A DNA stretch of 64,000 nucleotides from Desulfovibrio desulfuricans (GTDB lineage Bacteria > Desulfobacterota > Desulfovibrionia > Desulfovibrionales > Desulfovibrionaceae), in assembly GCF_024460775.1 (NCBI RefSeq), contig NZ_JANFYZ010000002.1, forward strand, positions 304,928-368,927, given 5' to 3'. Every line of letters starts with the position of its first letter. Position 1 is the stretch's first letter. The notes under the pieces were generated by a model. It did not search any database, was not told the origin of the DNA, and saw only the letters and a program-made list of their open reading frames with translations. Below are positions 1-7,320 of this stretch, piece after piece. The translations under genes and the position numbers were made by a program.

Positions 1-586
1 CACGCGCCGCGTTATCATCGGCTTTCTGATTGCCGCTGGCTTTGGCATCCCGCTGGGGCTGTTCATGGCCTTCAACGAAACGTTCCGCGCCATTGTGAAG
101 CCCATTTTCGACATGTTCAAGCCCATGCCGCCCCTGGCCTGGATTTCTGTGGCGATTCTGTGGTTCGGCATTGGCGAAGCGCCCAAGATTTTCATCATCG
201 TCATTGGCTCCTTTGTGCCGGTGGTGCTCAACTCTTACAGCTGCCTGCAACTCATCGAACCAGAATTTTTCGATGTGGTGCGCATCATCGGCGGCAAGCG
301 CTGGGACGAAATCCGCCTTGTGTGCATTCCCGGCGCACTGCCCGCCATTACGGCTGGTTTGCAGATCGCCATGTCCAGCGCCTGGACATGCGTTGTGGCT
401 GCGGAGCTTGTGAATTCCCGTTCCGGCCTTGGCTACATCATTGTGCAGGGTATGAAGCTGTCCGACCCCGGCATGATTATCGGCGGCATGCTCATTATTA
501 CCGCCGTATCGCTGGTGTTCACCCTGGGGATGGATCTGCTGACCCGCAAGCTGTGCCCCTGGCAGCGTGAAATCGAGAATCTTTAG
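1..586 (+). CDS. ABC transporter permease, 5' truncated by the window edge
   Basis: Inner-membrane permease of a taurine/sulfonate/nitrate-type importer (BPD_transp_1 fold, SsuC/TauC-like). The frame is open from base 2 and the first in-window ATG at 65 is internal, so the true start lies upstream. The visible part has at least four hydrophobic segments and the family's EAA-type cytoplasmic loop: 'RIIGGKRWDEIRLVCIPGAL' followed by 'AITAGLQIAMSSAW'. It ends 18 bp before an ATPase gene that has its own ribosome site (AAGGAG), and a periplasmic binding protein follows, giving the usual permease-ATPase-binding protein set. Substrate cannot be read from sequence; aromatic or alkyl sulfonates, nitrate and thiamine precursors are all possible for this family. 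Confidence 0.88.
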   Translation, partial: TRRVIIGFLIAAGFGIPLGLFMAFNETFRAIVKPIFDMFKPMPPLAWISVAILWFGIGEAPKIFIIVIGSFVPVVLNSYSCLQLIEPEFFDVVRIIGGKRWDEIRLVCIPGALPAITAGLQIAMSSAWTCVVAAELVNSRSGLGYIIVQGMKLSDPGMIIGGMLIITAVSLVFTLGMDLLTRKLCPWQREIENL

Positions 587-604
587 AGAGCCAAGGAGCT
601 GAAC

Positions 605-1372
605 GTGAAAGACACGCAGCCAAAAATTGTCTGTGACAATATAAGCAAAACCTTCATCCAGAAGGGAACCCAGGTGGTTCCGGTTCTGGAAAACATCTCC
701 CTTGAGGTGCGCGATCAGGAGTTTCTGGTCATCCTCGGGCCGGGGCAGTGCGGCAAGACAACCTTGCTGCGCATCCTCGCCGGGCTTGAAACGCCGTCAT
801 CCGGCGCAGCCTATCTGGACGGCAAGCAGATTGTGGCCCCCGGCCCGCAGATCGGCCTGGTGTTTCAGAGCTACAAGCTCTTTCCGTGGAAGACCGTGCG
901 CCAGAACGTGGAAATCGGCCTTGAGGTGCGCGGGCTTGAACCTGCGAAGATCCGTGAGATATCCAACCACTATCTTGGCATGGTGGGTCTGCAAGGCTTT
1001 GAGGATTACTATCCTCACCAGCTTTCGGGCGGCATGAAGCAGCGTGTGGGTATTGCCCGCGCCTATGCTCTCAACCCCGAGGTGCTGCTGCTTGATGAAC
1101 CCTTTGGCCAGCTTGACGCCCAGACCCGCTTTTTCATGGAGCAGGAAACCGAGCGTATCTGGCACATGGACAAGCGCACCATGATTTTTGTGACCAACAA
1201 CATTGATGAAGCCCTGTTCCTCGCCGACCGCATCGTCACCATGGAAGACAAGCTGCCGGGGCATGTGCACACCTCGTATGACGTGCCGCTACCGCGCCCG
1301 CGCGACACCATGGATCCCGCGTTCCTCGAACTGCGGGCCAGAATTACGGAAGAACAGAAACTTACGCTCTAG
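605..1372 (+). CDS. ABC transporter ATP-binding protein (SsuB/TauB/NrtD-like)
   Basis: Cytoplasmic ATPase, 255 residues, that powers the adjacent permease. It starts at GTG 605, with AAGGAG seven bases upstream. Walker A is GPGQCGKTT near residues 45-53, the signature is LSGGMKQR near 140, and Walker B is LLLDEPFGQLDA near 162. The Walker A fits GxxxxGKT, but carries G-Q where most of this subfamily has S-G. The Q-loop region reads LVFQSYKLFPW. The switch histidine position in the usual V(T/S)H(D/N) motif reads VTNNIDEA here, so the histidine is replaced by asparagine. That is seen in sequence; whether it lowers ATPase activity is unknown. Confidence 0.9.
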   Translation: MKDTQPKIVCDNISKTFIQKGTQVVPVLENISLEVRDQEFLVILGPGQCGKTTLLRILAGLETPSSGAAYLDGKQIVAPGPQIGLVFQSYKLFPWKTVRQNVEIGLEVRGLEPAKIREISNHYLGMVGLQGFEDYYPHQLSGGMKQRVGIARAYALNPEVLLLDEPFGQLDAQTRFFMEQETERIWHMDKRTMIFVTNNIDEALFLADRIVTMEDKLPGHVHTSYDVPLPRPRDTMDPAFLELRARITEEQKLTL

Positions 1373-1388
1373 CACTGCGCACAGCAGC

Positions 1389-1487
1389 AAGGGCCGCGCC
1401 GCACCTGGGTGCGCCTGCCAGCGGTACGGCCCTTGCCGCGCATGCGAGAGCATGGATTTCTCGGCAAACCTGTATGCACTTGCCGAG
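1389..1487 (+). promoter_or_regulatory. Two inverted repeats between ATPase and binding-protein genes
   Basis: The 202-bp gap inside the transporter cluster holds two inverted repeats. One is AAGGGCCG (1389-1396) with CGGCCCTT (1427-1434). The other is CTCGGCAA (1460-1467) with TTGCCGAG (1480-1487). Neither has a T-run. They may be mRNA processing or stabilising stems that raise binding-protein expression relative to the membrane components, or protein-binding sites upstream of 1575. Function is inferred from position only. Confidence 0.4.
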
Positions 1488-1574
1488 GTTGCTCAAGTGG
1501 TTTGTTTGAAGGTTCAAGCAGTTGAAAGGTTTTCGTAAAAGCGGATCTGTCCACTAACCAATTAGGAGTCATGC

Positions 1575-2663
1575 ATGAGAAAACTGCTTCTGGTCGCGCT
1601 TCTGCTGTGCATGGGCGCTGTCATCTGCGGCGGCCCCGTCGCCACTCTGGCAGCCGACAAGCCCGTTGAAATTTCCACCTGCTGGATGGACGAATCCCCG
1701 GGCTTCAACATCTGGTACGCCAAGAAAATGGGTTGGGACAAGGAAGAAGGCCTGGACATCAAGATGCTGCTGTTCAACAGCGGCCCTGCCCAGATGGAAG
1801 CCCTGCCCGCCAAGGAATGGGTGCTCGGTTCCACGGGCGTTGGCGGTCAGCTGATCGGCGGCATCCGTTACAATATTTACTCCGTGGCCCCCATCATCAG
1901 CGAAGGCGAAGTGCACGTGCTTTACCTGCGCCCCGACAGCCCCGCCGCCAAGGTCAAGGGCTACAACCCCAAGTATCCCAACGTGTACGGCAGCCCTGAA
2001 ACCGTCAAGGGCATGAAGATCCTGTACACCTCCCAGACCACCGTTCACTACATGATCGGCAAGTGGCTGAGCATCCTTGGCCTTACCGAAGCCGACGTGA
2101 CCCTGGTGAACATGGAACAGCCCTCTGCCGTGCCTGCTTTTGAAAAGGGCATTGGCGACGCAGTGTGCCTGTGGGCGCCCTTTACCTTTGTGGCTGATTC
2201 CCGCAAGTGGCAGCGCGCAGGTTCCATGACCGACATGGACTGCATCACCGTGTCTTCGCTCGTGGGCGACAAAAAATGGTGCGATGAAAATCCCGAACTG
2301 GTTGCCAAGTTCCTGCGCGTGTACCTGCGCGGTTCCAACATGCTGCGCGAAGAAGGCCCCAGTCCCCGCATCATCAAGGAATACCGCCAGTACATGAACG
2401 AATTCGCCGGCATTCGCATGACTGACGAAGAAGCCAAGCTCGACATCCAGATTCACCCCCGCTGGTCTTACGAAGAAACCATGGCTCTGCTCGACAGATC
2501 CAAGGGTGAATCGCAGGCCGACAAGTGGCAGAACTCTGTGGCCGACTTCTTTGGCAGCATCAAGCGCTTCTCGCCTGCTGAAATCAAGAAGTTCAAGGAC
2601 GCCCAGATCAATACCGACAAGTTCCTCAAGCAGGTTCAGCTGCCCATTCCCAGCTGGAAGTAG
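1575..2663 (+). CDS. ABC transporter substrate-binding protein (NMT1/SsuA-like)
   Basis: Periplasmic solute-binding protein of 362 residues for the upstream importer. Residues 1-27 form a Sec signal peptide (basic MRK, hydrophobic core, cleavage after LAA). The mature part has the NMT1/TauA layout: 'DESPGFNIWYAKKMGWDKE' near the N-terminus, then 'GSPETVKGMKILYTSQTT' and 'WLSILGL' typical of the first lobe, then the 'FEKGIGDAVCLWAPF' hinge region. ATG 1575 is preceded by TTAGGAGTC. Unusually for this arrangement it is the last gene of the cluster, after a 202-bp gap, and a strong terminator follows. The ligand is not predictable. Confidence 0.88.
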   Translation: MRKLLLVALLLCMGAVICGGPVATLAADKPVEISTCWMDESPGFNIWYAKKMGWDKEEGLDIKMLLFNSGPAQMEALPAKEWVLGSTGVGGQLIGGIRYNIYSVAPIISEGEVHVLYLRPDSPAAKVKGYNPKYPNVYGSPETVKGMKILYTSQTTVHYMIGKWLSILGLTEADVTLVNMEQPSAVPAFEKGIGDAVCLWAPFTFVADSRKWQRAGSMTDMDCITVSSLVGDKKWCDENPELVAKFLRVYLRGSNMLREEGPSPRIIKEYRQYMNEFAGIRMTDEEAKLDIQIHPRWSYEETMALLDRSKGESQADKWQNSVADFFGSIKRFSPAEIKKFKDAQINTDKFLKQVQLPIPSWK

Positions 2664-2707
2664 CTCCTCCCCCACGGACACGCGCCGGATGTAAATCCGG
2701 CAGTACA

Positions 2708-2757
2708 GGGCCTGTTCTTTGCCTATTGCCGGGCAAGAACAGGCCCCTTACTTTTTA
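2708..2757 (+). terminator. Rho-independent terminator of the ABC cluster
   Basis: A perfect 12-bp stem GGGCCTGTTCTT (2708-2719) pairs with AAGAACAGGCCC (2735-2746), followed by CTTACTTTTT. It closes the transporter transcription unit. Confidence 0.85.
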
Positions 2758-2933
2758 TGGCTGGGCAGGGGATGACAGGAGATGACAGCGGATGAGAGTG
2801 AAAGGCCGTGCGCGGGGGCAGGGCGGGGGAGACTTTGCCCCCGGCAAAACTCGTGAAGGGTTGCTGCTGGGATTGTTTTTGCGGGAATATTGCGGGTATC
2901 CGGTCTGCAATCAGCAATTGGTCTGGCCGCTGA

Positions 2934-3365
2934 TCATTTGCCTTTTTCTTCAGCTCCATCATCCGGCACGGAGGTGGTCACAAGGCCCACGTCCTTGATG
3001 CCTGCGCTGCGCACCCTGTCCATCACGCTCATAACCATGCCATAGGAAACATCCTTGTCGGCCCGAACAAAGAGCTGCCGCCCGCTGTCCGTTACCTGCG
3101 CGTTCAGGGCATCCGGCAGACTGTCCATGTCTGTTTCCTGCTCGTTGAGAAACAGTGCGCCGCCTGTTTTGACTGTCAGGATAACGTGGTCGTCATCCGT
3201 GGGCAGCACTTCGGAGGTCTCCACCTTGGGCAGGGCCACATCAAGCCCTTCGGTCATCATGGGGGCTGTGACCATAAAGATGATCAGCAAGACCAGCATC
3301 ACGTCCACAAAGGGCGTGACGTTGATATCGGCAACAAAATCGTCGTCGGCGGAAGATGCGGCCAT
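2934..3365 (-). CDS. tolR: TolR/ExbD-family biopolymer transport protein
   Basis: Inner-membrane protein of 143 residues that partners TolQ and uses the proton gradient to drive the Tol-Pal envelope machine. ATG at 3365 gives MAASSADDDF; the open frame extends upstream only as antisense of tolQ. The single membrane helix near residues 15-38 carries the essential Asp in NVTPFVDVMLVLLIIFMV, followed by the periplasmic TAPMMTEGLDVALPK motif. It starts two bases after the tolQ stop, so the pair is translationally linked. TonB and TolA are absent nearby. Assignment to Tol rather than Exb rests on the TolQ sequence and on cpoB elsewhere in the window. Confidence 0.85.
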   Translation of the reverse strand: MAASSADDDFVADINVTPFVDVMLVLLIIFMVTAPMMTEGLDVALPKVETSEVLPTDDDHVILTVKTGGALFLNEQETDMDSLPDALNAQVTDSGRQLFVRADKDVSYGMVMSVMDRVRSAGIKDVGLVTTSVPDDGAEEKGK

Positions 3366-3367
3366 GA

Positions 3368-4057
3368 CTAGCGCTCCTCTGAAAATGCTATGCCGCCAGC
3401 GTGTTGTGGCGCTTCGTGTTGCAGGCGGTTGAGCATCTGGCCTGCAAAGTTGATGCATACGCCCTCGATATGGGCCAGTTTGGCGCGGAACACGTTGTAG
3501 CCGCACACTGCGGGTATGGCCACAAACAGGCCTACAGCGGTGGCGATGAGCGCCTCGGCAATGCCGGGCGCGACAGTTGCCAGCGAAACGCTCTTCATTT
3601 GGGCAATGGCGGTGAAGGAATGCATGATGCCCCACACCGTGCCGAACAGGCCGATAAAGGGGGCAGTGTTGGCGGCGGTGGCAAGCAGGGCCAGGGATGA
3701 TTTGAGAACGGCCATTTCTTCCGCCACGGCAAAGTGCAGGGCCCTGCGCACATTGTCGTTCAAAAGGCGGTCAACGTCGCCAGTGCGGGAAATACGGTTG
3801 AATTCACGGATGGCGCGGCGCGCAATGCCAAAAAGGGGAGAGTGCTTGTCATTTGCCAGCACTGGTAGTGCCCGGCTCAGCTCCCCGGCCTCGTCAAACG
3901 CCGCCAGCCCCGCCTGCGTCCGCTGCTGGGCAGTGCGCAGCAACAGCCATTTGCTGCACATATAGGCCCAGCTTGCCACAGACATGCACAAGAGCAGCGC
4001 CAGCACGCACTTGGAAACAAATGTTGCCTGCAACACCGCCTGGATCATGGAATCCAT
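3368..4057 (-). CDS. tolQ: TolQ/ExbB-family proton channel protein
   Basis: Three-helix inner-membrane proton channel subunit, 229 residues. ATG 4057 is preferred over an in-frame ATG 39 bp upstream, because a GGGGGGA ribosome site lies just before it. The family hallmark is clear: 'APFIGLFGTVWGIMHSF' followed by 'VAPGIAEALIATAVGLFVA' and 'IPAVCGYN', which resemble TolQ more than ExbB. It is the first gene of a two-gene unit with tolR. The product energises outer-membrane invagination through Tol-Pal; tolA, tolB and pal are not in the window. Confidence 0.87.
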   Translation of the reverse strand: MDSMIQAVLQATFVSKCVLALLLCMSVASWAYMCSKWLLLRTAQQRTQAGLAAFDEAGELSRALPVLANDKHSPLFGIARRAIREFNRISRTGDVDRLLNDNVRRALHFAVAEEMAVLKSSLALLATAANTAPFIGLFGTVWGIMHSFTAIAQMKSVSLATVAPGIAEALIATAVGLFVAIPAVCGYNVFRAKLAHIEGVCINFAGQMLNRLQHEAPQHAGGIAFSEER

Positions 4058-4442
4058 TATATCCCCCCAAAAAAAGAATATGAAATTGAAATTCAAAGCT
4101 ATTGTGTGGTAGTACGCTCCGCAAGCTTTGTCAACCTGACAGCGATAAATTCAAGCAAAACAGTATAATGTTGAGTATGTTACCTGTTGCTGCTGAGATC
4201 GAAAGAGAATTCCACTACGCACATCACAAGCAACCGCCTGCAATGTTCAGGAATCGTCGTGATGCAGGGAAAAGTACACGTAGTCCAACGCTGTAACGGG
4301 CTGCGCCAGCAGGAAAATCCGTTTTCGGACGGCAAAAATCCACGCCAAGGCCTGCGCCTCCAGAATGGGGCAGCCTTCATATTCGCATGTTATGGTGCTG
4401 GGTGTGGCGGATTTTCAGTGACAGCAATTAGTTGTAGGTGCG

Positions 4443-4476
4443 AAAAAAAGAAGGAGGAGTTGTGTTCCTCCTCCTT
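4443..4476 (-). terminator. Terminator hairpin facing minus strand
   Basis: AAGGAGGAG (4451-4459) pairs with CTCCTCCTT (4468-4476). On the minus strand the stem is followed by TTCTTTTTTTCG. It would end a leftward transcript from the 4.7-4.9 kb region, for example the Lar-like gene. The plus side has no T-run. Confidence 0.6.
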
Positions 4477-4502
4477 GCCTGTGGTGGCTGACTGGCTGTA
4501 GA

Positions 4503-4607
4503 GCGTTTTCCGGCATCAATCCTGAAGCTGCGGGCGGCGCAATCCTGCTGAGACTCGCTGAAAATGTATCTGATCTGTCAGAATACGCTGAACTCAGCCG
4601 CAACTAG
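4503..4607 (+). pseudogene. Possible decayed gene tail (about 34 codons)
   Basis: A start-less reading frame ends at TAG 4605 and reads like genuine protein: AFSGINPEAAGGAILL continuing to LAENVSDLSEYAELSRN. No start codon with a ribosome site precedes it, and upstream bases in this frame are dominated by the 4451-4476 hairpin. I take it as a remnant of a displaced gene; the parent family is not recognised. The rest of 4058-4729 shows no supportable gene. Confidence 0.25.
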
Positions 4608-4729
4608 CTAATAAATCTGCATTAATAAGGCAAGGGCATGATAATCCAAGGCACTCAGAGCGTCATGCGTACTTCAGTTCATTGTTATGCTTTTTGCAGA
4701 CTCCCAAAAAATTGCAGCACTACTGATTA

Positions 4730-4924
4730 TCAGGATGCAACGTATGAATTCCATAGCCTGATGGCAGCTGATTCGCTGACAGACCACTGCAAAGGGCAGT
4801 TTCCGCATTCGCAGACAAGCCGATATATGTCGTTAACTCTGCCTTCAGGTCTGGATACTTCGACCTTGGGGGCCTTTCCACATTTGATACAGGGATGAAT
4901 GACAGGGAGATTTTCTTTGTTCAT
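4730..4924 (-). CDS. Lar-like small zinc-ribbon protein (phage type)
   Basis: A 64-residue protein from ATG 4924; an in-frame ATG at 5035 would add 37 unlike residues. It has the pattern of the Lar restriction-alleviation family and related phage zinc ribbons: 'PCIKCGKAPKVEV', then 'YRLVCECGNCPLQWSVSES', then the closing 'AAIRLWNSYV' that matches the family's (A/E)xxxWN ending. Two Cys pairs could bind one zinc. Such genes usually travel with phages and plasmids and blunt type I restriction. Here it stands alone in an AT-rich patch, so it may be a leftover. No good ribosome site is visible, which lowers confidence in expression. Confidence 0.5.
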   Translation of the reverse strand: MNKENLPVIHPCIKCGKAPKVEVSRPEGRVNDIYRLVCECGNCPLQWSVSESAAIRLWNSYVAS

Positions 4925-5306
4925 GCGGGCAACATAATCTTCTTGTTGCCAGTAGTCAAAAGGGATTAACCACGAAAGCCTGCCAGGTGCTTGAGTGGGG
5001 GCACAGACTGGACGGCTTGAAAGTGGACATCTCACAGTATCTGTTTGTTTCTCTGTTACCTCATTGGCTTGCTAGACAGGTATTTGCGATCTCCTGTTTG
5101 CAAACAGGCTGAAAGGAATAATGAAAATGATAATATGCAATTATTAAAAATGGTTAAACGGGATTTGCCTGCAGATTTATGAAGGGTGGTTTCCGCGTTT
5201 GCCAATGCGTACAGTTATGTGACAATAAGGTCAATTGTATGTGTAACTGGTGTAGTCTTGTTGTTGGTGTATGTTTTTGTTGGTTTTTTTAATTATAGTA
5301 ATTTTA
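4925..5306. other. AT-rich intergenic stretch, no gene seen
   Basis: I see no coding frame with codon bias or ribosome site here. Base composition falls well below the housekeeping regions, as in the rest of 4.1-7.4 kb. The only structured signal is the promoter that begins at 5307. Confidence 0.5.
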
Positions 5307-5335
5307 GAGACACTGTTAATTTGTTGTGGTACACT
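5307..5335 (+). promoter_or_regulatory. Sigma-70-like promoter of first paralog, duplicated at 6890
   Basis: The -35 GAGACA (5307-5312) and -10 TACACT (5330-5335) are 17 bp apart, 30 bp before the ATG at 5366. The spacer (CTGTTAATTTGTTGTGG) is close to the spacer at 6896-6912 upstream of the paralogous gene, so promoter and gene were duplicated together. A GG-N10-GC pattern also fits sigma-54 here, but the second copy lacks it. Confidence 0.55.
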
Positions 5336-5365
5336 GCTAGCAGGTATTGATTGATGGGAGTAGCT

Positions 5366-5653
5366 ATGGAATATCCGCTTGATCTTGTTTCTGTGGCTCT
5401 CAAAAGCCAGGGTGAAAAAATATTCACCCTTGCAGATGGTCACGAAATGAAAATCTTGCCAGTGGGCGATGGTAAGACAATGGACATCATCATTGATGAT
5501 GGTGCTTCATATAAGACAAAAGGAGCTAACGATTTTGTAAAAAAAGTTGAGCAGATATTAGAAGGTAGAGGCATTGCCGGATGGGATGAAACCCGGGAAG
5601 GGCAAGACAGTATTGATCAGGTGCTTTCCATGTACAAAAATAATCTTGAATGA
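5366..5653 (+). CDS. Orphan small protein, paralog of 6951-7247
   Basis: A 95-residue acidic cytoplasmic protein with no signal or membrane segment and no family I recognise. ATG 5366 is chosen over ATG 5354 because GGGAG lies five bases upstream and the first residues (MEYPLDLVSVAL) then align with the paralog (MNYKLRLVANIL). Shared core: 'E(K)xFTxxDGxxMxIxPVGDGKT', then 'YKTKGAxxFxKxxExIL', then 'D.I..(V/I)LSMY' near the C-terminus. Predicted beta strands come first and helices last. The pair brackets an RRM gene and a candidate RNA. Lower G+C than neighbours suggests horizontal origin. Confidence 0.65.
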   Translation: MEYPLDLVSVALKSQGEKIFTLADGHEMKILPVGDGKTMDIIIDDGASYKTKGANDFVKKVEQILEGRGIAGWDETREGQDSIDQVLSMYKNNLE

Positions 5654-5816
5654 CGCTTCCTGAACAGTTTTGTGGTGGTGTATGATGCTGCGAGCATTGC
5701 ACAGGGATGACTTATTCTACAAACAATCCGCACTTGCTTTTATTTTACAACGGGCAACGATTATTTGTCTGTGTGAGGAGGTACAATTTTTTTGAACATG
5801 AACAGGAGAATGAATT

Positions 5817-6029
5817 ATGCAAATTAACTCAAAACAACGTGCTGAAATAGAACGAATTTTATCTAATTGGAAAAGATATCTAGAAAGTCTTCCGCCAGCA
5901 TCAGATGATTTGAAATTACATAAATGGCTCGGTATGAATACCTCGTTGGTGAAAAAAGATAATTTTAGTAATAAATTGCGGTTTGTAGCAAATGAACTGA
6001 GAACACGTCTTGACGCAACGTCATTATAA
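5817..6029 (+). CDS. Hypothetical 70-residue protein
   Basis: Small, basic, helix-rich protein (MQINSKQRAEIERIL...) of AT-rich codon use. AGGAG sits eight bases before ATG 5817, a convincing ribosome site. No transmembrane segment, metal motif or HTH can be seen, and the family is not recognised. It follows the first orphan paralog by about 160 bp on the same strand and could share its transcript, because no terminator separates them. The gene is plausible because of its ribosome site and amphipathic pattern, but conservation is unverified. Confidence 0.5.
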   Translation: MQINSKQRAEIERILSNWKRYLESLPPASDDLKLHKWLGMNTSLVKKDNFSNKLRFVANELRTRLDATSL

Positions 6030-6045
6030 AGCTGGGTAATAGATA

Positions 6046-6145
6046 AAAAGGGTGTGATGGGCTGTCCCCATAGGAGGCAACGCTAAAAAGTCCACGGGCT
6101 GAGCGTTGTTGTGTTTTGTCGGGGGTAAATACTTCACACCCTTTT
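6046..6145 (-). ncRNA. Candidate structured RNA, C4/CI antisense-RNA-like
   Basis: A 100-nt block is closed by a perfect 12-bp stem, AAAAGGGTGTGA (6046-6057) with TCACACCCTTTT (6134-6145). Inside is a 7-bp stem CAACGCT (6078-6084) with AGCGTTG (6102-6108) around a 17-nt loop, and CCCC (6066-6069) facing GGGGG (6121-6125). On the minus strand the order of stems and the segment TAGCGTTGCCTCCTATGGGG recall, from memory only, the C4/CI antisense RNAs of P1/P4-type phages. The strand is uncertain, because perfect stems read both ways. A 91-codon open frame antisense to this block (6024-6299) is probably a by-product. A further hairpin, GGGGG/CCCCC, lies at about 6166-6180. Confidence 0.35.
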
Positions 6146-6332
6146 GGTTTGATGATGGTTGCGGGGGGAGAATCCCCCGTGCGTTGTAGCTGGTCGGATA
6201 AGCCGGTTGCTTTCGGGGTAAGCTGCTGTGTCCGTTCAGGCCGAATTGTTGGTGCAAATTGGCTGATACCATGCGGGCTTTTTTTGAAGTGCTCTGCACG
6301 CAGGCGTTTTGGGGGCTAGTTCAGATAAAAAA

Positions 6333-6357
6333 GAAGGCCGTGAAAATCACGGCCTTC
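6333..6357 (-). terminator. Terminator of the RRM gene
   Basis: An 11-bp perfect stem GAAGGCCGTGA (6333-6343) pairs with TCACGGCCTTC (6347-6357) around AAA. On the minus strand it is followed by TTTTTTATC. It lies 23 bp beyond the RRM stop codon. Confidence 0.85.
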
Positions 6358-6380
6358 CTGCATTTTAAATGCGTACTGGA

Positions 6381-6647
6381 CTACCAGCGACGGGCGGCGG
6401 GCTTTTTGGGCTCAGCCTTGTTCACGCGCAGGGCGCGGCCGTCAACTTCTTTGCCGTCAAGGGCAGAGATGGCGTTGATGGCGCTGCTTTCGTCCATTTC
6501 AACAAAACCGAAGCCACGGGCGCGGCCGGTTTCGCGATCAGAAATCAGGTTCACGGAAAGAACATCGCCGTAGGGCTTGAAGAGAGCTTCAACGCCGTCC
6601 TGAGTGGCAGACCAGGACAAATTACCGACATAAATAGAAGTAGCCAT
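6381..6647 (-). CDS. RNA-recognition-motif (RRM) RNA-binding protein
   Basis: An 88-residue single RRM protein of the bacterial cold-shock-like Rbp family. RNP2 is IYVGNL at residues 5-10, and RNP1 is RGFGFVEM near residues 44-51. The RNA-contacting aromatics are all present (Tyr in RNP2, two Phe in RNP1). A short basic tail ends in KKPAARRW. ATG 6647 has GGAG eight bases upstream; an upstream in-frame ATG at 6701 lacks one. It is monocistronic with its own terminator. Relatives are believed to bind single-stranded RNA and respond to temperature; the target here is unknown, although a candidate structured RNA lies 236 bp downstream. Confidence 0.92.
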   Translation of the reverse strand: MATSIYVGNLSWSATQDGVEALFKPYGDVLSVNLISDRETGRARGFGFVEMDESSAINAISALDGKEVDGRALRVNKAEPKKPAARRW

Positions 6648-6889
6648 GTGAGACTCCAAGGGGTTAAGGGAGGTAGACTTTCTGCTTGAAGCCTTACCCA
6701 TGTAAAGTCTCTGGCGAAAAATTTACTATACCCAATCAATGATGTGGAAATATAGGGCGAGGCTTGGAAAATGTCAATGAATGTTATTGGTGGGGAAGAG
6801 ATATTACAGCTTGAACTTGCAGCTTTTATAAAATTATTATCAGTCTGGTCAGAGAGATAGCATCTAAAAAATTATTTTTTATTATTATT

Positions 6890-6918
6890 TAGACACTGTA
6901 ATTTTATGTTGGTATGAT
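6890..6918 (+). promoter_or_regulatory. Sigma-70-like promoter of second paralog
   Basis: The -35 TAGACA (6890-6895), 17-bp spacer and -10 TATGAT (6913-6918) lie 32 bp before ATG 6951. It matches the 5307-5335 promoter in layout and spacer sequence. Bases 6648-6889 upstream are AT-rich and hold nothing else I can support. Confidence 0.55.
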
Positions 6919-6950
6919 AGTTGATTGAAATAGAAAAAATTGGAGTATGT

Positions 6951-7247
6951 ATGAATTATAAATTACGGCTTGTCGCAAATATTCTCACAAGCAAGGAAGA
7001 AAAAGTTTTTACCTTTCATGATGGGCAGACAATGTCGATTGAACCCGTGGGCGATGGCAAAACAGTTAATATCTCGCTTGGGGAAGATGAGACGTACAAG
7101 ACTAAAGGTGCCGACGCCTTTTTGAAAAGGGCGGAAAAAATACTCAAGCAGCGGGCACAAGGTGAATCTGACGAATCCTCACAGAATCATGACGATATAT
7201 TCAAGATTCTTTCCATGTACGAGGGATGCGGCCAGCGCCGTAGGTGA
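6951..7247 (+). CDS. Orphan small protein, paralog of 5366-5653
   Basis: A 98-residue soluble protein clearly homologous to the 5366 product: 'EEKVFTFHDGQTMSIEPVGD', 'YKTKGADAFLKRAEKILK' and 'ILSMY' align without gaps in the core. ATG 6951 is preceded by GGAG with the same five-base spacing as in the paralog; the frame opens further upstream but alignment stops at this Met. The last residues (GCGQRRR) differ and are basic. The function is unknown. Duplication with the promoter suggests dosage or diversification rather than simple redundancy. A terminator follows 73 bp later. Confidence 0.65.
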   Translation: MNYKLRLVANILTSKEEKVFTFHDGQTMSIEPVGDGKTVNISLGEDETYKTKGADAFLKRAEKILKQRAQGESDESSQNHDDIFKILSMYEGCGQRRR

Positions 7248-7320
7248 TATGCGACTTAAAATGGCGCGGTTCAGATTATAAGGGTTTGACTTTTTTATTT
7301 TGTGGCTGCTGTGTGTGCTT

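Noticed and set aside
1569..2681. Very long leftward open frame (about 370 codons)
   Set aside because: It is exactly antisense to the binding-protein gene, lacks a ribosome site, and its His/Gly/Val-rich content is the usual mirror of high-G+C coding DNA.
4250..4414. Leftward start-less frame of 55 codons that reads like protein (CEYEGCPILEAQALAWIFAV)
   Set aside because: There is no ATG or GTG with a ribosome site, it ends quickly at both sides, and no family is recognised. It may be another decayed fragment but cannot be supported.
5320..5345. Sigma-54 promoter (GG-N10-GC) before the first orphan gene
   Set aside because: The duplicated promoter at 6890 keeps the -35/-10 boxes but not the GC of a -12 element.
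6024..6299. Leftward 91-codon open frame over the structured RNA candidate
   Set aside because: It spans both arms of the closing stem and the adjacent hairpins, with no ribosome site. Structure explains the sequence better than coding, though phage genomes sometimes annotate such frames.
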